Positions 18,812 through 28,608 of a DNA stretch of 60,284 bases are shown piece by piece. Origin of the DNA: Nitrospira lenta. GTDB lineage: Bacteria > Nitrospirota > Nitrospiria > Nitrospirales > Nitrospiraceae. Every line of letters begins with the position of its first letter. Within the stretch, counting starts at the first letter, position 1. The stretch is taken from assembly GCA_945905765.1 (NCBI GenBank), contig CAMDPZ010000005.1:1-60284 (forward strand), written 5' to 3'. The position numbers and the translations under genes were made by a program. A model generated the notes under the pieces. It had not been told where the DNA came from. It did no database searches and worked only from the letters and a program-made list of their open reading frames with translations.

Positions 18812-19435
18812 ATGCCCACGGTTGATATCGTTGATCTGAAGAAGCAAAAAGTCGGTTCAGTCGATCTTCCCGATGAAGTGTTCGGCTGCAAGCTGCACAC
18901 GTCGTTGGTGCACGAGGCGGTGGTGATGCAGCGTGCCTGTGAGCGTCAGGGCACAGCATCCACATTGCGCCGCGGCGAAGTGGCTGGGTCAGGAAAGAAG
19001 CCTTGGAAGCAAAAGCATACGGGGCGCGCGCGAGCCGGATCGATTCGCTCGCCTGTATGGCGCCACGGCGGGTCGGTGTTCGGACCGAAGCCGCGTGATT
19101 ATTCCTACAGCATGCCCAAGAAGAAGTATCGCGCTGCGCTGCAGAGCGCACTCTCGGCCAAGCTGGCGGATGGACAGATTGTGGTGGTCTCGAATCTGTC
19201 GTTGGCGGAACCGAAGACGAAATTGTTGGCCAAGGCCTTGGAGAATTTCGGCGCCGGTGCCTATGCCTTGATCGTGGCTGGCGCAGGCCATGCGGGATTG
19301 GCTCAGGCTGCTGGTAATCTGCCGAATGTGTGTGTGGTGGGCCCTGAAGGATTGAATGTCTATGACATTGTCCGGGCGGAACTGATTATGATTTCTGAGC
19401 GCGAGTTGACGCGGCTGAAGGAGGTCTGGGCATGA
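18812..19435 (+). CDS. rplD: 50S ribosomal protein L4
   Basis: The 207-residue protein has the exit-tunnel loop region (GSGKKPWKQKHTGRARAGS within residues 50-70) and the globular domain with VVGPEGLNVYDI. In enterobacteria L4 also represses the S10 operon; no equivalent leader structure was found upstream here. It overlaps rplW by 4 bases. Confidence 0.98.
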   Translation: MPTVDIVDLKKQKVGSVDLPDEVFGCKLHTSLVHEAVVMQRACERQGTASTLRRGEVAGSGKKPWKQKHTGRARAGSIRSPVWRHGGSVFGPKPRDYSYSMPKKKYRAALQSALSAKLADGQIVVVSNLSLAEPKTKLLAKALENFGAGAYALIVAGAGHAGLAQAAGNLPNVCVVGPEGLNVYDIVRAELIMISERELTRLKEVWA

Positions 19436-19725
19436 AGGCTGGTCTCCATAGCATTCTGTTGCAGCCGTTGTTGACGGAAAAGATCACGGCCATGCGGGAA
19501 GCCAACAATACGGTGGCCTTCCTCGTGCATCCGGACGCGAATCGTGTCCAGATTAAGCAAGCGGTCGAGACGTTGTTGAAGGTGAAGGTCGAGCGCGTGA
19601 ACGTGATGAACGTCCGCGGCAAGGTGAAGCGCCTGGGGCGTTTCTCCGGCAAGCGATCTGATTGGAAGAAGGCCTTCGTCAAACTCAAGGCCGGCGAAAA
19701 ATTGGAGCTCTACGAGAGCGCATAG
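19432..19725 (+). CDS. rplW: 50S ribosomal protein L23
   Basis: The 97-residue protein has [18 protein letters not shown] near the start and [17 protein letters not shown] in the middle. L23 lies at the tunnel exit and docks trigger factor and SRP. Its start overlaps the rplD stop (ATGA), indicating translational coupling. Confidence 0.97.
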   Translation: MKAGLHSILLQPLLTEKITAMREANNTVAFLVHPDANRVQIKQAVETLLKVKVERVNVMNVRGKVKRLGRFSGKRSDWKKAFVKLKAGEKLELYESA

Positions 19726-19775
19726 TAGGACATTGCGCCAGGTTGAGCCTGGTGTGCTGGAAGGACGACTGTAGC

Positions 19776-20600
19776 ATGGGAATAAAAGTATATAAGCCAA
19801 GGACTCCAGGCCGTCGCGGGATGACCGCAGTGACGACCGAAGAGCTCTCGAAGAAGAGACCTGAGAAGTCGCTGACGTCAGTCAATCGCAGCACTGGCGC
19901 CCGGAATAATGATGGGCGGACGACGGTTCGTTTTCGTGGGGGCGGACATAAGCGCCTCTATCGGAAGATTGATTTTAAGCGGGATAAGTCCGGCATTCCC
20001 GGCTCCATCGCCGCGCTGGAATACGATCCGAATCGTTCAGCTCGCATTGCCTTGGTGCACTACAGGGATGGCGAGAAGCGCTATATCCTGGCTCCTGTCG
20101 GGCTCAAGGTCGGCGATGTGGTGCAGGCTGGTTTGGGGACCGAGGTTCGTATCGGCAATGCGTTGCCCCTATCCAGCATGCCGTTGGGAACCACGATCCA
20201 TAATATTGAGCTGAAGCCAGGTAAGGGCGGCCAGTTGATTCGTAGCGCGGGCGGCTCGGCTCAGGTCATGGGGCGTGATGGCGAGTACATCCAGGTGCGA
20301 CTCAGATCCGGTGAAATGCGCCGCATCCTGGCGACCTGCATGGCGACCGTCGGGCAAGTTGGCAATACGGACCATGAGAATGTTAATGTGGGGAAGGCAG
20401 GCCGGAATCGATGGTTGGGCCGACGCCCGCATGTGCGCGGTGTCGTGATGAATCCGGTCGACCACCCGCACGGCGGCGGCGAAGGAAAGTCTGGACAGGG
20501 TAATCCCCATCCAGTCTCTCCATGGGGTCTGCCGACCAAGGGGTACAAGACCCGGAACAACAAGGCGACCGACAAGTTCATTATTTCCCGTCGCAAGTAG
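19776..20600 (+). CDS. rplB: 50S ribosomal protein L2
   Basis: The 274-residue protein begins [15 protein letters not shown] and holds the C-terminal [12 protein letters not shown] loop with the conserved histidine near the peptidyl transferase centre. The ATG at 19776 is chosen because L2 similarity starts exactly there; the longer open frame from 19662 overlaps rplW. Confidence 0.98.
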   Translation: MGIKVYKPRTPGRRGMTAVTTEELSKKRPEKSLTSVNRSTGARNNDGRTTVRFRGGGHKRLYRKIDFKRDKSGIPGSIAALEYDPNRSARIALVHYRDGEKRYILAPVGLKVGDVVQAGLGTEVRIGNALPLSSMPLGTTIHNIELKPGKGGQLIRSAGGSAQVMGRDGEYIQVRLRSGEMRRILATCMATVGQVGNTDHENVNVGKAGRNRWLGRRPHVRGVVMNPVDHPHGGGEGKSGQGNPHPVSPWGLPTKGYKTRNNKATDKFIISRRK

Positions 20601-20609
20601 GAGTACGAG

Positions 20610-20897
20610 ATGCCGAGGTCTGTAAGTAAGGGCGCATTCGTTGACGATCATCTGCTTGAAAAAGTAGATCGGATGAATCAGAACAAGGATCGCAAGATCA
20701 TCAAGACCTGGTCGCGACGGTCCACCGTCATTCCAGATATGATCGGACATACGTTCGCGGTTCATAACGGAAAAAAGTTTATTCCGGTTTTCGTGACGGA
20801 AAACATGGTCGGGCACAAACTTGGGGAGTTCGCTCCGACCAGGTTCTTTAAGGGGCATGGGCACGCCAAGACGGAGAAGTCAGTCGCCCTCAAGTAA
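20610..20897 (+). CDS. rpsS: 30S ribosomal protein S19
   Basis: The 95-residue protein starts [12 protein letters not shown] and has the S19 core [22 protein letters not shown] and [12 protein letters not shown]19 binds 16S rRNA in the 30S head with S13. It lies 9 bases after rplB. Confidence 0.98.
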   Translation: MPRSVSKGAFVDDHLLEKVDRMNQNKDRKIIKTWSRRSTVIPDMIGHTFAVHNGKKFIPVFVTENMVGHKLGEFAPTRFFKGHGHAKTEKSVALK

Positions 20898-20941
20898 GCG
20901 GCTGATCGCGGTCTCGGCAAACTCGATTGGATTGGAAGGTT

Positions 20942-21295
20942 ATGGCTGAAGCACAAGCAGTTTTGCGTTTTGTACGTGTCTCTCCGAGGAAGGCGCGCCC
21001 CGTGATCGATTTGATCCGTGGGCAGCAGGTCCCGATGGCTTTGGCATTGCTCAGAAATACACCGCGTCAGGCGTGTAAAGTGGTGGAGAAGCTGTTGATG
21101 TCTGCCGTGGCCAATGCGGAGCAAAAAGAGATGGGCGACAGTGAGTCCATGGTCGTCTCGAGGGCCTTTGTTGATTGTGGGCCGACGTTGAAGCGCTTTC
21201 GGGCTCGCTCGCAGGGGCGTGCGAATGCCATTCAAAAGCGGATGAGCCACATCACCGTTGTCGTGTCGACGGCAGAGGTCAAAGAGCAGAAGTAG
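20942..21295 (+). CDS. rplV: 50S ribosomal protein L22
   Basis: The 117-residue protein shows [19 protein letters not shown] near the start and the tunnel-loop region with [18 protein letters not shown]. The ATG at 20942 follows GGAAGG; an earlier start at 20927 would place extra residues inside the ribosome binding site. Confidence 0.97.
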   Translation: MAEAQAVLRFVRVSPRKARPVIDLIRGQQVPMALALLRNTPRQACKVVEKLLMSAVANAEQKEMGDSESMVVSRAFVDCGPTLKRFRARSQGRANAIQKRMSHITVVVSTAEVKEQK

Positions 21296-21347
21296 GGGCG
21301 GCCAACGGAGCCGATTCATTTCCTGGCTGAGTGAGGCATAAGAAGTT

Positions 21348-22019
21348 ATGGGGCACAAGACACATCCGATCGGTTATCGACTAGGATATAACGTCAACTG
21401 GAGTTCCCGGTGGTACGCGAGCAAGGATTACGCGAAGCTCCTCCATCAGGACATCAGGATTCGCAAGATGGTCAAGCAGCGTCTGTTTCATGCAGGTGTG
21501 GCCAAGGTCGAAATCGAGCGATCCGGTGATCAGACGCGCGTGATCATTTCCACCGCGCGTCCCGGCATCATCATCGGCCGCAAGGGCGCTGAAGTTGACA
21601 AGCTGAAGGCGGAGCTGGAGAAGGCATATTCCGGGCAGGTGTACATTACGGTGAAGGAGATCAAGAAGCCTGAACTGGATGCGCAATTGGTCTGTGAAAA
21701 CGTCGCGACTCAGCTGGAGAAGCGTGTGGCGTTCCGTCGGGCGATGAAGCGCAGCGTGCAGTCCGCGCTTCGTCTTGGCGCCCAGGGGATTAAGATCATG
21801 GTCGGCGGTCGCCTTGGCGGTGCGGAAATCGCGCGCTCCGAGTGGTACCGTGAAGGCCGCGTGCCGCTGCATACGCTCCGGGCGGACATTGATTACGGAT
21901 TTGCCGAAGCGCATACGACGATGGGACAGATTGGGGTGAAGACGTGGATCTACAAAGGCGAGGTCCTTCCGTTGCAGCCCATTAAAAAAGAATCAGCATT
22001 TGAGCGCCGGCTCGGGTAA
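21348..22019 (+). CDS. rpsC: 30S ribosomal protein S3
   Basis: The 223-residue protein starts [18 protein letters not shown] and has a KH domain with [14 protein letters not shown] (about residues 77-90). The C-terminal domain has [21 protein letters not shown]3 forms part of the mRNA entry site. The gene sits between rplV and rplP in the standard order. Confidence 0.98.
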   Translation: MGHKTHPIGYRLGYNVNWSSRWYASKDYAKLLHQDIRIRKMVKQRLFHAGVAKVEIERSGDQTRVIISTARPGIIIGRKGAEVDKLKAELEKAYSGQVYITVKEIKKPELDAQLVCENVATQLEKRVAFRRAMKRSVQSALRLGAQGIKIMVGGRLGGAEIARSEWYREGRVPLHTLRADIDYGFAEAHTTMGQIGVKTWIYKGEVLPLQPIKKESAFERRLG

Positions 22020-22033
22020 CTGAAGAGGATATT

Positions 22034-22447
22034 GTGTTAGCACCAAAGAAAGTTAAGTTCCGCAAAATGATGAAGGGGCGTATGAACGGCAAGGCCTATC
22101 GTGGCGGCCAGATTACCCTCGGAGAGTTCGGATTGAAGGCTCTGGAGCCTGGCTGGATCACCAGCCGGCAGATCGAAGCAGCTCGCATCGCGATCACTCG
22201 CTGCGTGAAGCGCGGCGGCCAGGTCTGGACGAGAATCTTCCCCGATAAGCCGATTACCAAGAAGCCGGCTGAAACCCGCATGGGTAAGGGAAAAGGTAAT
22301 CCGGAGTACTGGGTGGCCGTGGTCAAGCCGGGCCGGATCATGTACGAGATGGACGGTGTCACGCCGGAAGTCGCCAAGGAGGCGTTCCGATTGGCTTCGC
22401 ATAAGTTGCCGATCGCCACGAAGTATGTCGTCCGCGGCGAGTTTTAA
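22034..22447 (+). CDS. rplP: 50S ribosomal protein L16
   Basis: The 137-residue protein starts at GTG with [11 protein letters not shown] and includes [21 protein letters not shown]16 organises the A-site region of 23S rRNA. It is 14 bases after rpsC with AAGAGG upstream of the GTG. Confidence 0.98.
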   Translation: MLAPKKVKFRKMMKGRMNGKAYRGGQITLGEFGLKALEPGWITSRQIEAARIAITRCVKRGGQVWTRIFPDKPITKKPAETRMGKGKGNPEYWVAVVKPGRIMYEMDGVTPEVAKEAFRLASHKLPIATKYVVRGEF

Positions 22448-22489
22448 CATCGATTGAATCGGGCGTAAGGGTAGGGAGCGAGCGCATCC

Positions 22490-22711
22490 ATGGATCTGAA
22501 GGAATTACGGCAATTAACGTCACCTGAGCTTGCGGAGAAGTCGCAGCAGCTCACACAGGAACTCTTCAACCTTCGCTTCCAGATGGGGACGGGGCGGTTG
22601 GAGAACCCCATGCAGTTGCGAAAGACGAAGCGGTCCATTGCACGGGTCAAAACGATCCAACGCGAGCTCGCGCAGGTCGAGCCAATTTCTAGCACGGCGA
22701 AGGGGGCCTGA
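22490..22711 (+). CDS. rpmC: 50S ribosomal protein L29
   Basis: The 73-residue, two-helix protein carries [10 protein letters not shown] near the start and [17 protein letters not shown] in the centre, both typical of L29. L29 binds near L23 at the tunnel exit. It ends 2 bases before rpsQ. Confidence 0.97.
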   Translation: MDLKELRQLTSPELAEKSQQLTQELFNLRFQMGTGRLENPMQLRKTKRSIARVKTIQRELAQVEPISSTAKGA

Positions 22712-22713
22712 GG

Positions 22714-22980
22714 ATGGCTGAGTCAGTAAGCAAGCGGCGTGAGTGGGTTGGCCGTGTGGTCAGCAATAAGATGGACAAGACCGTCGTGGTCGAGATTGAG
22801 CGCTCGGTGATTCACCCGCTGTATCGGAAGGTGCTTCGGCGGGTGACCAAGTTCAAGGCGCACGATGAAGCGAACGCCTGCAAGATCGGCGATCGTGTGC
22901 GCATGATCGAGACGCGGCCTATCAGCAAAGATAAGCATATGCGGGTGATCGAAGTTGTGGAAAAGGGACAGGGCTCGTAG
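22714..22980 (+). CDS. rpsQ: 30S ribosomal protein S17
   Basis: The 88-residue OB-fold protein has [18 protein letters not shown] near the start and [18 protein letters not shown] near the end. S17 is a primary binder of the 5' domain of 16S rRNA. Confidence 0.98.
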   Translation: MAESVSKRREWVGRVVSNKMDKTVVVEIERSVIHPLYRKVLRRVTKFKAHDEANACKIGDRVRMIETRPISKDKHMRVIEVVEKGQGS

Positions 22981-23017
22981 GCGGAGATCGTTCGAACGGT
23001 AGAGGGAACCAGGGACT

Positions 23018-23386
23018 ATGATTCAAAGTTATACATACATGGACGTGGCCGATAACTCTGGCGCCAAGCAGGCCATGTGTTTTCATGTCCTCGGGGGAAC
23101 GAGACGCCGGTATGCGTCCCTCGGAGATATTGTCGTGGTGGCCGTGAAAGAGGCGATCCCTGCGGCGACAGTCAAGAAGGGCGACGTGAGCCGTGCCGTG
23201 GTCGTGCGGACGACCAAGGAAGTGCGCCGCGAAGATGGCTCCTATATCAAGTTTGATCGGAACGCATGCGTCCTGATCAATAAGGATGGGGATCCGGTCG
23301 GCACGCGCATCTTCGGGCCGATCGCGCGTGAGTTGCGGTGGAAGAAGTTTATGAAGATTATTTCTCTAGCTCCGGAAGTGCTTTAA
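23018..23386 (+). CDS. rplN: 50S ribosomal protein L14
   Basis: The 122-residue protein has the start [17 protein letters not shown] and the motif [20 protein letters not shown]14 lies at the subunit interface near the factor binding site. It begins the spc-type part of the super-operon. Confidence 0.98.
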   Translation: MIQSYTYMDVADNSGAKQAMCFHVLGGTRRRYASLGDIVVVAVKEAIPAATVKKGDVSRAVVVRTTKEVRREDGSYIKFDRNACVLINKDGDPVGTRIFGPIARELRWKKFMKIISLAPEVL

Positions 23387-23404
23387 CAGGGTGGGGACGG
23401 CGGG

Positions 23405-23740
23405 ATGAACAAGCAGGCATTAGCAAAAAGTCGAATTCGTAAGGGCGACACGGTGGTCGTGATCTCCGGGCGTGATCGCGGCAAGTCCGGGAAAGTGCTC
23501 TCGGTTGACCCGGCAGTGGGCAAGGTCGTGGTTGAAAAGCTGAATATGATCAAGCGCCACACCAAGCCGAATCAGAAAGTCAAGCAAGGTGGCATTCTCG
23601 AACGGGAAGCGCCTCTTGCGATCTCCAATGTGATGTATCTGTGTCCCGTGACGCAGAAGCCAACCCGCTTGGGCGTGCGAACGCTCGATGATGGCAAGCG
23701 GGTCCGGTTCAGCAAAAAATCGAACGACTCAGTCGAGTAG
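23405..23740 (+). CDS. rplX: 50S ribosomal protein L24
   Basis: The 111-residue protein has a KOW motif around KGDTVVVISGRDRGKSGKVL (residues 13-32) and VEKLNMIKRHTKP. L24 starts 50S assembly by binding the 5' end of 23S rRNA. Confidence 0.97.
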   Translation: MNKQALAKSRIRKGDTVVVISGRDRGKSGKVLSVDPAVGKVVVEKLNMIKRHTKPNQKVKQGGILEREAPLAISNVMYLCPVTQKPTRLGVRTLDDGKRVRFSKKSNDSVE

Positions 23741-23755
23741 GAGTGAGGACGCCAG

Positions 23756-24415
23756 ATGGCGAAGGTTGAATCAGGAAAAGGCAGCAAGACGTCAGAGAAG
23801 CGACCGCCCAAGAAGAAAGAGGCGTCATCGGCTCCTCAGGCGAAGGACGAGGGCAGTGAAGAGTCCAAGTTTAACCCTCGGATGCGCGAGACGTATCTGC
23901 AGAAGGTTGTGCCCGCGCTCATGAAAGAGTTCGGTTACAAGAACGTCATGCAGGTGCCGAAAGTCGAGCGGATTGTGCTGAACGTGGGAATGGGTGAAGC
24001 CATTCAAAACGTGAAGCTGCTCGAGAGCGCGGCGAACGAGTTGGGCTTGATCACGGGCCAAAAGGCGCTGATCACAAAGGCGAAGAAAGCCATTGCGACG
24101 TTCAAGTTGCGCCAAGGGATGCCGATCGGCACCAAGGTGACGCTCCGGAGCCGGCGCATGTGGGAGTTTCTTGATCGCCTCGTGACGTTGTCCCTGCCGC
24201 GCATCAGAGACTTCCGCGGCGTGTCGCCGAAGTCCTTCGATGGACGGGGCAATTACACGCTGGGCCTTAAAGAACAGCTCATCTTCCCTGAGATTCAGTA
24301 CGATGAGGTCGCGTCGATCCATGGGATGGACATCACGATCGTCACGACTGCCAAGACGAACGACGAGGGCAGGGCGCTGTTGAAACATTTAGGGATGCCA
24401 TTCCGGACGACGTAA
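23756..24415 (+). CDS. rplE: 50S ribosomal protein L5 with charged N-terminal extension
   Basis: The protein has 219 residues; standard L5 has about 180. The family body starts near residue 42 ([18 protein letters not shown]) and continues with [14 protein letters not shown] and the C-terminal FPEIQYDEV and [10 protein letters not shown]. The first 40 residues are a Lys/Glu/Ser/Pro-rich, probably disordered extension. An ATG start with GGAG-type site 15 bases after rplX supports the long form. L5 contacts 5S rRNA and P-site tRNA. Confidence 0.95.
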   Translation: MAKVESGKGSKTSEKRPPKKKEASSAPQAKDEGSEESKFNPRMRETYLQKVVPALMKEFGYKNVMQVPKVERIVLNVGMGEAIQNVKLLESAANELGLITGQKALITKAKKAIATFKLRQGMPIGTKVTLRSRRMWEFLDRLVTLSLPRIRDFRGVSPKSFDGRGNYTLGLKEQLIFPEIQYDEVASIHGMDITIVTTAKTNDEGRALLKHLGMPFRTT

Positions 24416-24436
24416 CGTCAAACGAAGGAGCTGTAG

Positions 24437-24622
24437 GTGTCGAGATTAGCGCTAAGAAATAAATCGTCCGTCAAGGCGAAATTCCCTGTCAGGGACTATC
24501 ATCGGTGCGGGCTCTGTGGGCGCGTACGTGGGTTCTTGCGCCGGTTTCGTATGTGTAGAATTTGTTTTCGGTTGCTGAGCCTGAAGGGTGAGATCCCTGG
24601 GGTTCGGAAGTCGAGTTGGTAG
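24437..24622 (+). CDS. rpsN: 30S ribosomal protein S14, zinc-binding type Z
   Basis: The 61-residue short form has two CxxC pairs (Cys24, 27, 40, 43) that bind zinc, as in S14 type Z. The rest matches, including HRCGLCGR and FRMCRICFR. It starts at GTG with AAGGAG upstream. The long zinc-free S14 form is not seen in this window. Confidence 0.97.
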   Translation: MSRLALRNKSSVKAKFPVRDYHRCGLCGRVRGFLRRFRMCRICFRLLSLKGEIPGVRKSSW

Positions 24623-24695
24623 ATTATTCGTCCTCCGTGTCGCTGGGCTGTCATACACGTCTGGTTGCGCGAAGCGTGTTGGTGAAAGGGTTAGT

Positions 24696-25091
24696 ATGGT
24701 TACAGATCCGATTAGCGATCTCTTGGTGAGAATACAAAATGCGTTGCGGCGACGTCACGATGTTGTGAGCATTCCGGCATCCCGTCTGAAGCGCGAGCTG
24801 CTTCGCATTCTCCAGAACGAAGGCTACATTCAGGGCGTCGAGGCGGATCTCGCGGATGGCCATCCTGTGTTGAAGGTGCAGCTGCGATATGCGTCCGAGG
24901 GAAAGCCTGTGCTCACGGGTGCGCAACGGGTGAGCAAGCCGGGTCGCCGTGTCTATGTTGGAATCAAGGATATTCCGCGAGTGAAGAACGGCATTGGCGT
25001 GGCGATCTTGTCGACCTCGAAGGGGTTGATGACGGATCAGGAGTCGCGCCGGGCCGGGCTAGGCGGAGAAGTGCTGTGTTCGGTCTGGTAA
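24696..25091 (+). CDS. rpsH: 30S ribosomal protein S8
   Basis: The 131-residue protein starts MVTDPISDLLVRIQNAL and ends in GLMTDQESRRAGLGGEVLCSVW, both S8 signatures. S8 binds the central domain of 16S rRNA and in E. coli regulates the spc operon. The ATG at 24696 is chosen because S8 similarity begins there; the open frame upstream to 24588 overlaps rpsN. Confidence 0.98.
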   Translation: MVTDPISDLLVRIQNALRRRHDVVSIPASRLKRELLRILQNEGYIQGVEADLADGHPVLKVQLRYASEGKPVLTGAQRVSKPGRRVYVGIKDIPRVKNGIGVAILSTSKGLMTDQESRRAGLGGEVLCSVW

Positions 25092-25147
25092 GAGTACGAA
25101 CGAACCAGATTGTTATTGTGGCGGCTTGTTAGAGGAACGAGGAATCG

Positions 25148-25684
25148 ATGTCACGCATAGGAAAGAAACCAATCCAGATTCCAGCAGGAGTGGATGTCAA
25201 GGTCGCCGGCCCGGTCGTCTCCGTGAAGGGCCCGCTCGGGAAGCTCGATTGGTCTTTGTCTCCCGGCCTTGGAGTCGCGATTTCTGATGGAGTGCTTGTG
25301 GTCAATCGGCTGTCCGAGGACCGTCACGTTCGTGCATTGCACGGATTGACTCGCGCAGAGCTTAGCAACATCGTGCAGGGTGTGACCAAGGGCTATGAGC
25401 GCAACTTGGAGCTCACCGGGGTCGGCTACAAAGTCGCCCTGCAGGGACGGACGATGAGCTTTAACGTGGGCTATATCAACCCGGTCCTGTACCCGCTCCC
25501 GGTCGGGATCGACGTGAAGGTGGACAAGCAGACGTTGATCAATGTGAAGGGAACCGATAAGCGATTGGTGGGGCAGGTCGCCGCAAACTTGCGCGCGATC
25601 AAGCCGCCTGACGTCTATAAGCAAAAAGGCGTTCGTTATGTCGGGGAAGTGTTGCGTAAGAAGGCTGGAAAGACAGGGAAGTAA
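25148..25684 (+). CDS. rplF: 50S ribosomal protein L6
   Basis: The 178-residue protein starts MSRIGKKPIQIP and has two similar beta-domains, with ELTGVGYKVALQGR in the middle and KPPDVYKQKGVRYVGE near the end. L6 lies at the base of the stalk near the factor site. Confidence 0.98.
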   Translation: MSRIGKKPIQIPAGVDVKVAGPVVSVKGPLGKLDWSLSPGLGVAISDGVLVVNRLSEDRHVRALHGLTRAELSNIVQGVTKGYERNLELTGVGYKVALQGRTMSFNVGYINPVLYPLPVGIDVKVDKQTLINVKGTDKRLVGQVAANLRAIKPPDVYKQKGVRYVGEVLRKKAGKTGK

Positions 25685-25692
25685 GGTGATCC

Positions 25693-26058
25693 ATGAATAG
25701 CGCAGATAAAGCAGAACAGTTAACACGTCGGAAGCAGCGGGTGCGGAAGCGGGTCGTAGGAACGGCCGAGCGGCCACGTCTCAACGTGTTTCGCAGCAGC
25801 TCTCACATCTATGCCCAGATTATTGACGACCTCAAGGGGGCGACGCTGGCAGCGGCGTCTTCCCTGGACAAGTCTCTGCGCACGTCGGTGAAGTCTACGG
25901 GCAGCATCGAAGGCGCAAAGGCAGTTGGGAAATTATTGGCCGAACGGGCCAAGGCCGCGAAGGTTCAGACCGTGGTGTTCGACCGTGGTGGTCGGATGTA
26001 TCATGGGCGCGTGAAAGCGCTGGCCGAGGCATCGCGTGAAGGCGGTCTGCAGTTCTAG
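25693..26058 (+). CDS. rplR: 50S ribosomal protein L18
   Basis: The 121-residue protein has a basic start ([10 protein letters not shown]), [20 protein letters not shown] and the C-terminal [24 protein letters not shown]18 binds 5S rRNA with L5. It is 8 bases after rplF. Confidence 0.98.
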   Translation: MNSADKAEQLTRRKQRVRKRVVGTAERPRLNVFRSSSHIYAQIIDDLKGATLAAASSLDKSLRTSVKSTGSIEGAKAVGKLLAERAKAAKVQTVVFDRGGRMYHGRVKALAEASREGGLQF

Positions 26059-26117
26059 GTCGCACCTCGATTCCGTGATGGTAGTGGAGCGAGGGGAACA
26101 AAGAGGAGAGACGTTAC

Positions 26118-26627
26118 GTGCGAGTTAATCCAGATGAATTAAGCCTGAAAGACAAAGTCGTCTTTATCAATCGCGTCGCGAAGGTCGTCAAGGGCGGAAA
26201 GCGGTTCAACTTCTGCGCGCTGGTTGTTGTCGGAGATGGACAGGGGTGGGTTGGCATCGGAAAAGGCAAGGCGGCTGAAGTGCCCGTCGCGATTGCGAAG
26301 GCGGTTGAGCAGGCGAAGAAGAACCTGGTCCATGTCGCCCTCACGTCTGGAACGATCGCGCACGAGGTTGACGGGCTGTTCGGCGCCGAGCATGTCCTCT
26401 TGAAGCCCGCGAAAAAAGGTACGGGTATTATCGCCGGTGGCGCTGTCCGTGCGGTCGTGGAAGTCGTGGGCGTGCATAACGTCATCGCCAAGACCCTGGG
26501 CCGTGGCAATCCATTCAATGTCGTGCGGGCGACGCTCAACGGCCTCTGTCAGCTCAGAAATGCCGAAGACGTGCTGAAGATGCGCCGGAGCGCAGTGGGT
26601 GACGCGCAGAACAGGGTGAGTGCCTAA
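26118..26627 (+). CDS. rpsE: 30S ribosomal protein S5
   Basis: The 169-residue protein has the S5 double-stranded RNA-binding domain ([20 protein letters not shown]) and [21 protein letters not shown]5 contributes to decoding fidelity and mRNA entry. It starts at GTG after GAGGAG, and its stop overlaps the rpmD start by one base (TAATG). Confidence 0.98.
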   Translation: MRVNPDELSLKDKVVFINRVAKVVKGGKRFNFCALVVVGDGQGWVGIGKGKAAEVPVAIAKAVEQAKKNLVHVALTSGTIAHEVDGLFGAEHVLLKPAKKGTGIIAGGAVRAVVEVVGVHNVIAKTLGRGNPFNVVRATLNGLCQLRNAEDVLKMRRSAVGDAQNRVSA

Positions 26628-26836
26628 TGCCTACACCGAAGATTCCCAAGGTCACGAAAAAAGGGTTTGTGATTACGTTGCGACGGAGCCCGATTGGGAC
26701 GCCGCAAAAGCATCGCCTGGTGTTGTGCGGCCTCGGTTTGAGGAAGATTAGGCAAACCGTTATTCGTCCCAATACGCCTCAAGTGCGGGGGATGATTGAC
26801 AAAGTTGGATATCTATTGGAAGTGCAGCCACAATGA
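26627..26836 (+). CDS. rpmD: 50S ribosomal protein L30
   Basis: The 69-residue protein has the L30 core FVITLRRSPIGTPQKHR and ends GMIDKVGYLLEV. It is coupled on both sides, overlapping rpsE by one base and rplO by four. Confidence 0.96.
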   Translation: MPTPKIPKVTKKGFVITLRRSPIGTPQKHRLVLCGLGLRKIRQTVIRPNTPQVRGMIDKVGYLLEVQPQ

Positions 26837-27288
26837 ACTTACATGAGCTCGGTCCTGCAAAAGGATCCAGAAAAAAGCGCAAGCGTATCGGCCGTGGACC
26901 TGGTTCCGGCCATGGGAAGACAGCGGGTAAGGGTCACAAGGGTCTGTTAGCCAGATCCGGTGGTCGTAGCCGACAGGCTGGTGGATTCGAAGGCGGCCAG
27001 ATGTCGCTGATCCGCCGCGTGCCGAAGCATGGCTTTACGAACATATTCCGCAAAGAATACTCGATCGTCAACCTGAGCAGCTTGGGTGAAATGACGGTCT
27101 CCGGCACCATTACGCCGCAGGCGCTGGTCGATGCAGGCTTAGTCAAGCGTAAGACGTTGCCGATCAAGATTCTTGGAAACGGCGATCTGACCAAGGCGAT
27201 CGTGGTGCAGGCGCACAAGTTCAGTAAGTCCGCAGAAGCAAAGATTCAAGCAGCTGGAGGGAGAGTCGAGGTCATCCCCGGTGTTTGA
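26833..27288 (+). CDS. rplO: 50S ribosomal protein L15
   Basis: The 151-residue protein starts MNLHELGPAKGSRKKRKRIG and has GPGSGHGKTAGKGHKG, typical of the long L15 N-terminal tail that threads into 23S rRNA. Its last 8 bases overlap secY. Confidence 0.98.
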   Translation: MNLHELGPAKGSRKKRKRIGRGPGSGHGKTAGKGHKGLLARSGGRSRQAGGFEGGQMSLIRRVPKHGFTNIFRKEYSIVNLSSLGEMTVSGTITPQALVDAGLVKRKTLPIKILGNGDLTKAIVVQAHKFSKSAEAKIQAAGGRVEVIPGV

Positions 27289-28600
27289 GAGGCTCCTGAC
27301 CAGTTTTCAGAATATTTTCAAAATTCCTGAGCTGCGCACGCGCATCCTCTTTACCATGGGGATGCTGGTGGTGTATCGGATCGGGGCGCATATCCCTACG
27401 CCTGGAATCAATGGCGAGGCCCTCTCCGAGTTTCTTCAAAAGCAGGGCGGCGCGCTGCTCGGATTTTTGGATATTTTCTCAGGCGGATCACTCTCGCGTC
27501 TGACGATTTTAGCCTTGGGCATTATGCCCTACATCAGCGCGTCGATTATTCTTCAGCTTCTGACCGTGGTCGTTCCGCACCTCTCGAAGTTGGCCAAAGA
27601 GGGCGAGCGCGGACGAAAAAAGATTATTCAATATACTCGGTTCGGGACGATCGGTATTGCGGTGATTCAGGGCTTTGGAATCGCCGTGGGTCTCGAGCAG
27701 ATGAATCAAGGCGCCTTCGTGATGAGCGCAGGGTGGGGATTCCGTCTGATGACGGTCATCACCTTGACCGCCGGGACGGGCTTCTTGATGTGGCTGGGTG
27801 AGCAGATCACCGAACGAGGTATCGGAAACGGTATCTCGTTGATCATTTTCGCGGGAATTGTGGCACGCTTGCCCGCTGCGGTCGTCCAGACATTTGATTT
27901 GTACAAGGTCGGGCAGTTAAGCTTCGTCCTGCTGATGGCGCTGGCGCTCCTCATGGTTGTCGTCGTAGCGGCCATTGTCTTTCTGGAGAGCGGACGCAGA
28001 AAAGTGCCGGTGCAGTATGCGAAGCGGGTCATTGGGCGACGTGTTTTCGGTGGACAGAGTACCCATATCCCGTTGAAAATTAATACGGCAGGAGTGATCC
28101 CGCCGATTTTCGCGTCTTCGATTATTGCGTTCCCGGCGACGATTGCCGGTTTTTTTGAAACGCCGTGGGTGAAAGCCTTTGGCGCGCAGCTCGCGCCTGG
28201 TTCGCTGCTGTACACCTTGATGTATGTCGGTCTGATTCTGTTTTTCTGCTTTTTCTATACGGCCGTGGTCTTGAACCCGGTGGACATGGCAGACAACATG
28301 AAGAAGTACGGGGGGTTTATCCCCGGGATTCGGCCTGGAGTCAGGACGTCCGATTACATTTACAAAGTGTTGACGCGCATTACGTTTGCCGGATCGATTT
28401 ACCTCGCGATCGTCTGTGTGATCCCGGAGTTTTTGATCTATAAGCTGAATGTGCCGTTCTATTTCGGCGGGACCTCGTTGCTGATCGTGATCGGGGTCGG
28501 TTTGGATACGGCGCAGCAGATTGAGTCGCATATGTTGATGCGTAATTACGAAGGATTTCTCGGCAAGGGCATGGCTCCCCTCCGTGGGCGGAACGGGTAG
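27281..28600 (+). CDS. secY: Preprotein translocase subunit SecY
   Basis: The 439-residue protein has ten membrane helices and forms the protein-conducting channel. The plug region with FSGGSLSRLTILALGIMPYI and the cytosolic loop with ITERGIGNGISLIIF are typical. Start is GTG at 27281, inside the end of rplO. SecE and SecG are not in this window. Confidence 0.98.
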   Translation: MFERLLTSFQNIFKIPELRTRILFTMGMLVVYRIGAHIPTPGINGEALSEFLQKQGGALLGFLDIFSGGSLSRLTILALGIMPYISASIILQLLTVVVPHLSKLAKEGERGRKKIIQYTRFGTIGIAVIQGFGIAVGLEQMNQGAFVMSAGWGFRLMTVITLTAGTGFLMWLGEQITERGIGNGISLIIFAGIVARLPAAVVQTFDLYKVGQLSFVLLMALALLMVVVVAAIVFLESGRRKVPVQYAKRVIGRRVFGGQSTHIPLKINTAGVIPPIFASSIIAFPATIAGFFETPWVKAFGAQLAPGSLLYTLMYVGLILFFCFFYTAVVLNPVDMADNMKKYGGFIPGIRPGVRTSDYIYKVLTRITFAGSIYLAIVCVIPEFLIYKLNVPFYFGGTSLLIVIGVGLDTAQQIESHMLMRNYEGFLGKGMAPLRGRNG

Positions 28601-28608
28601 GAGGATCC

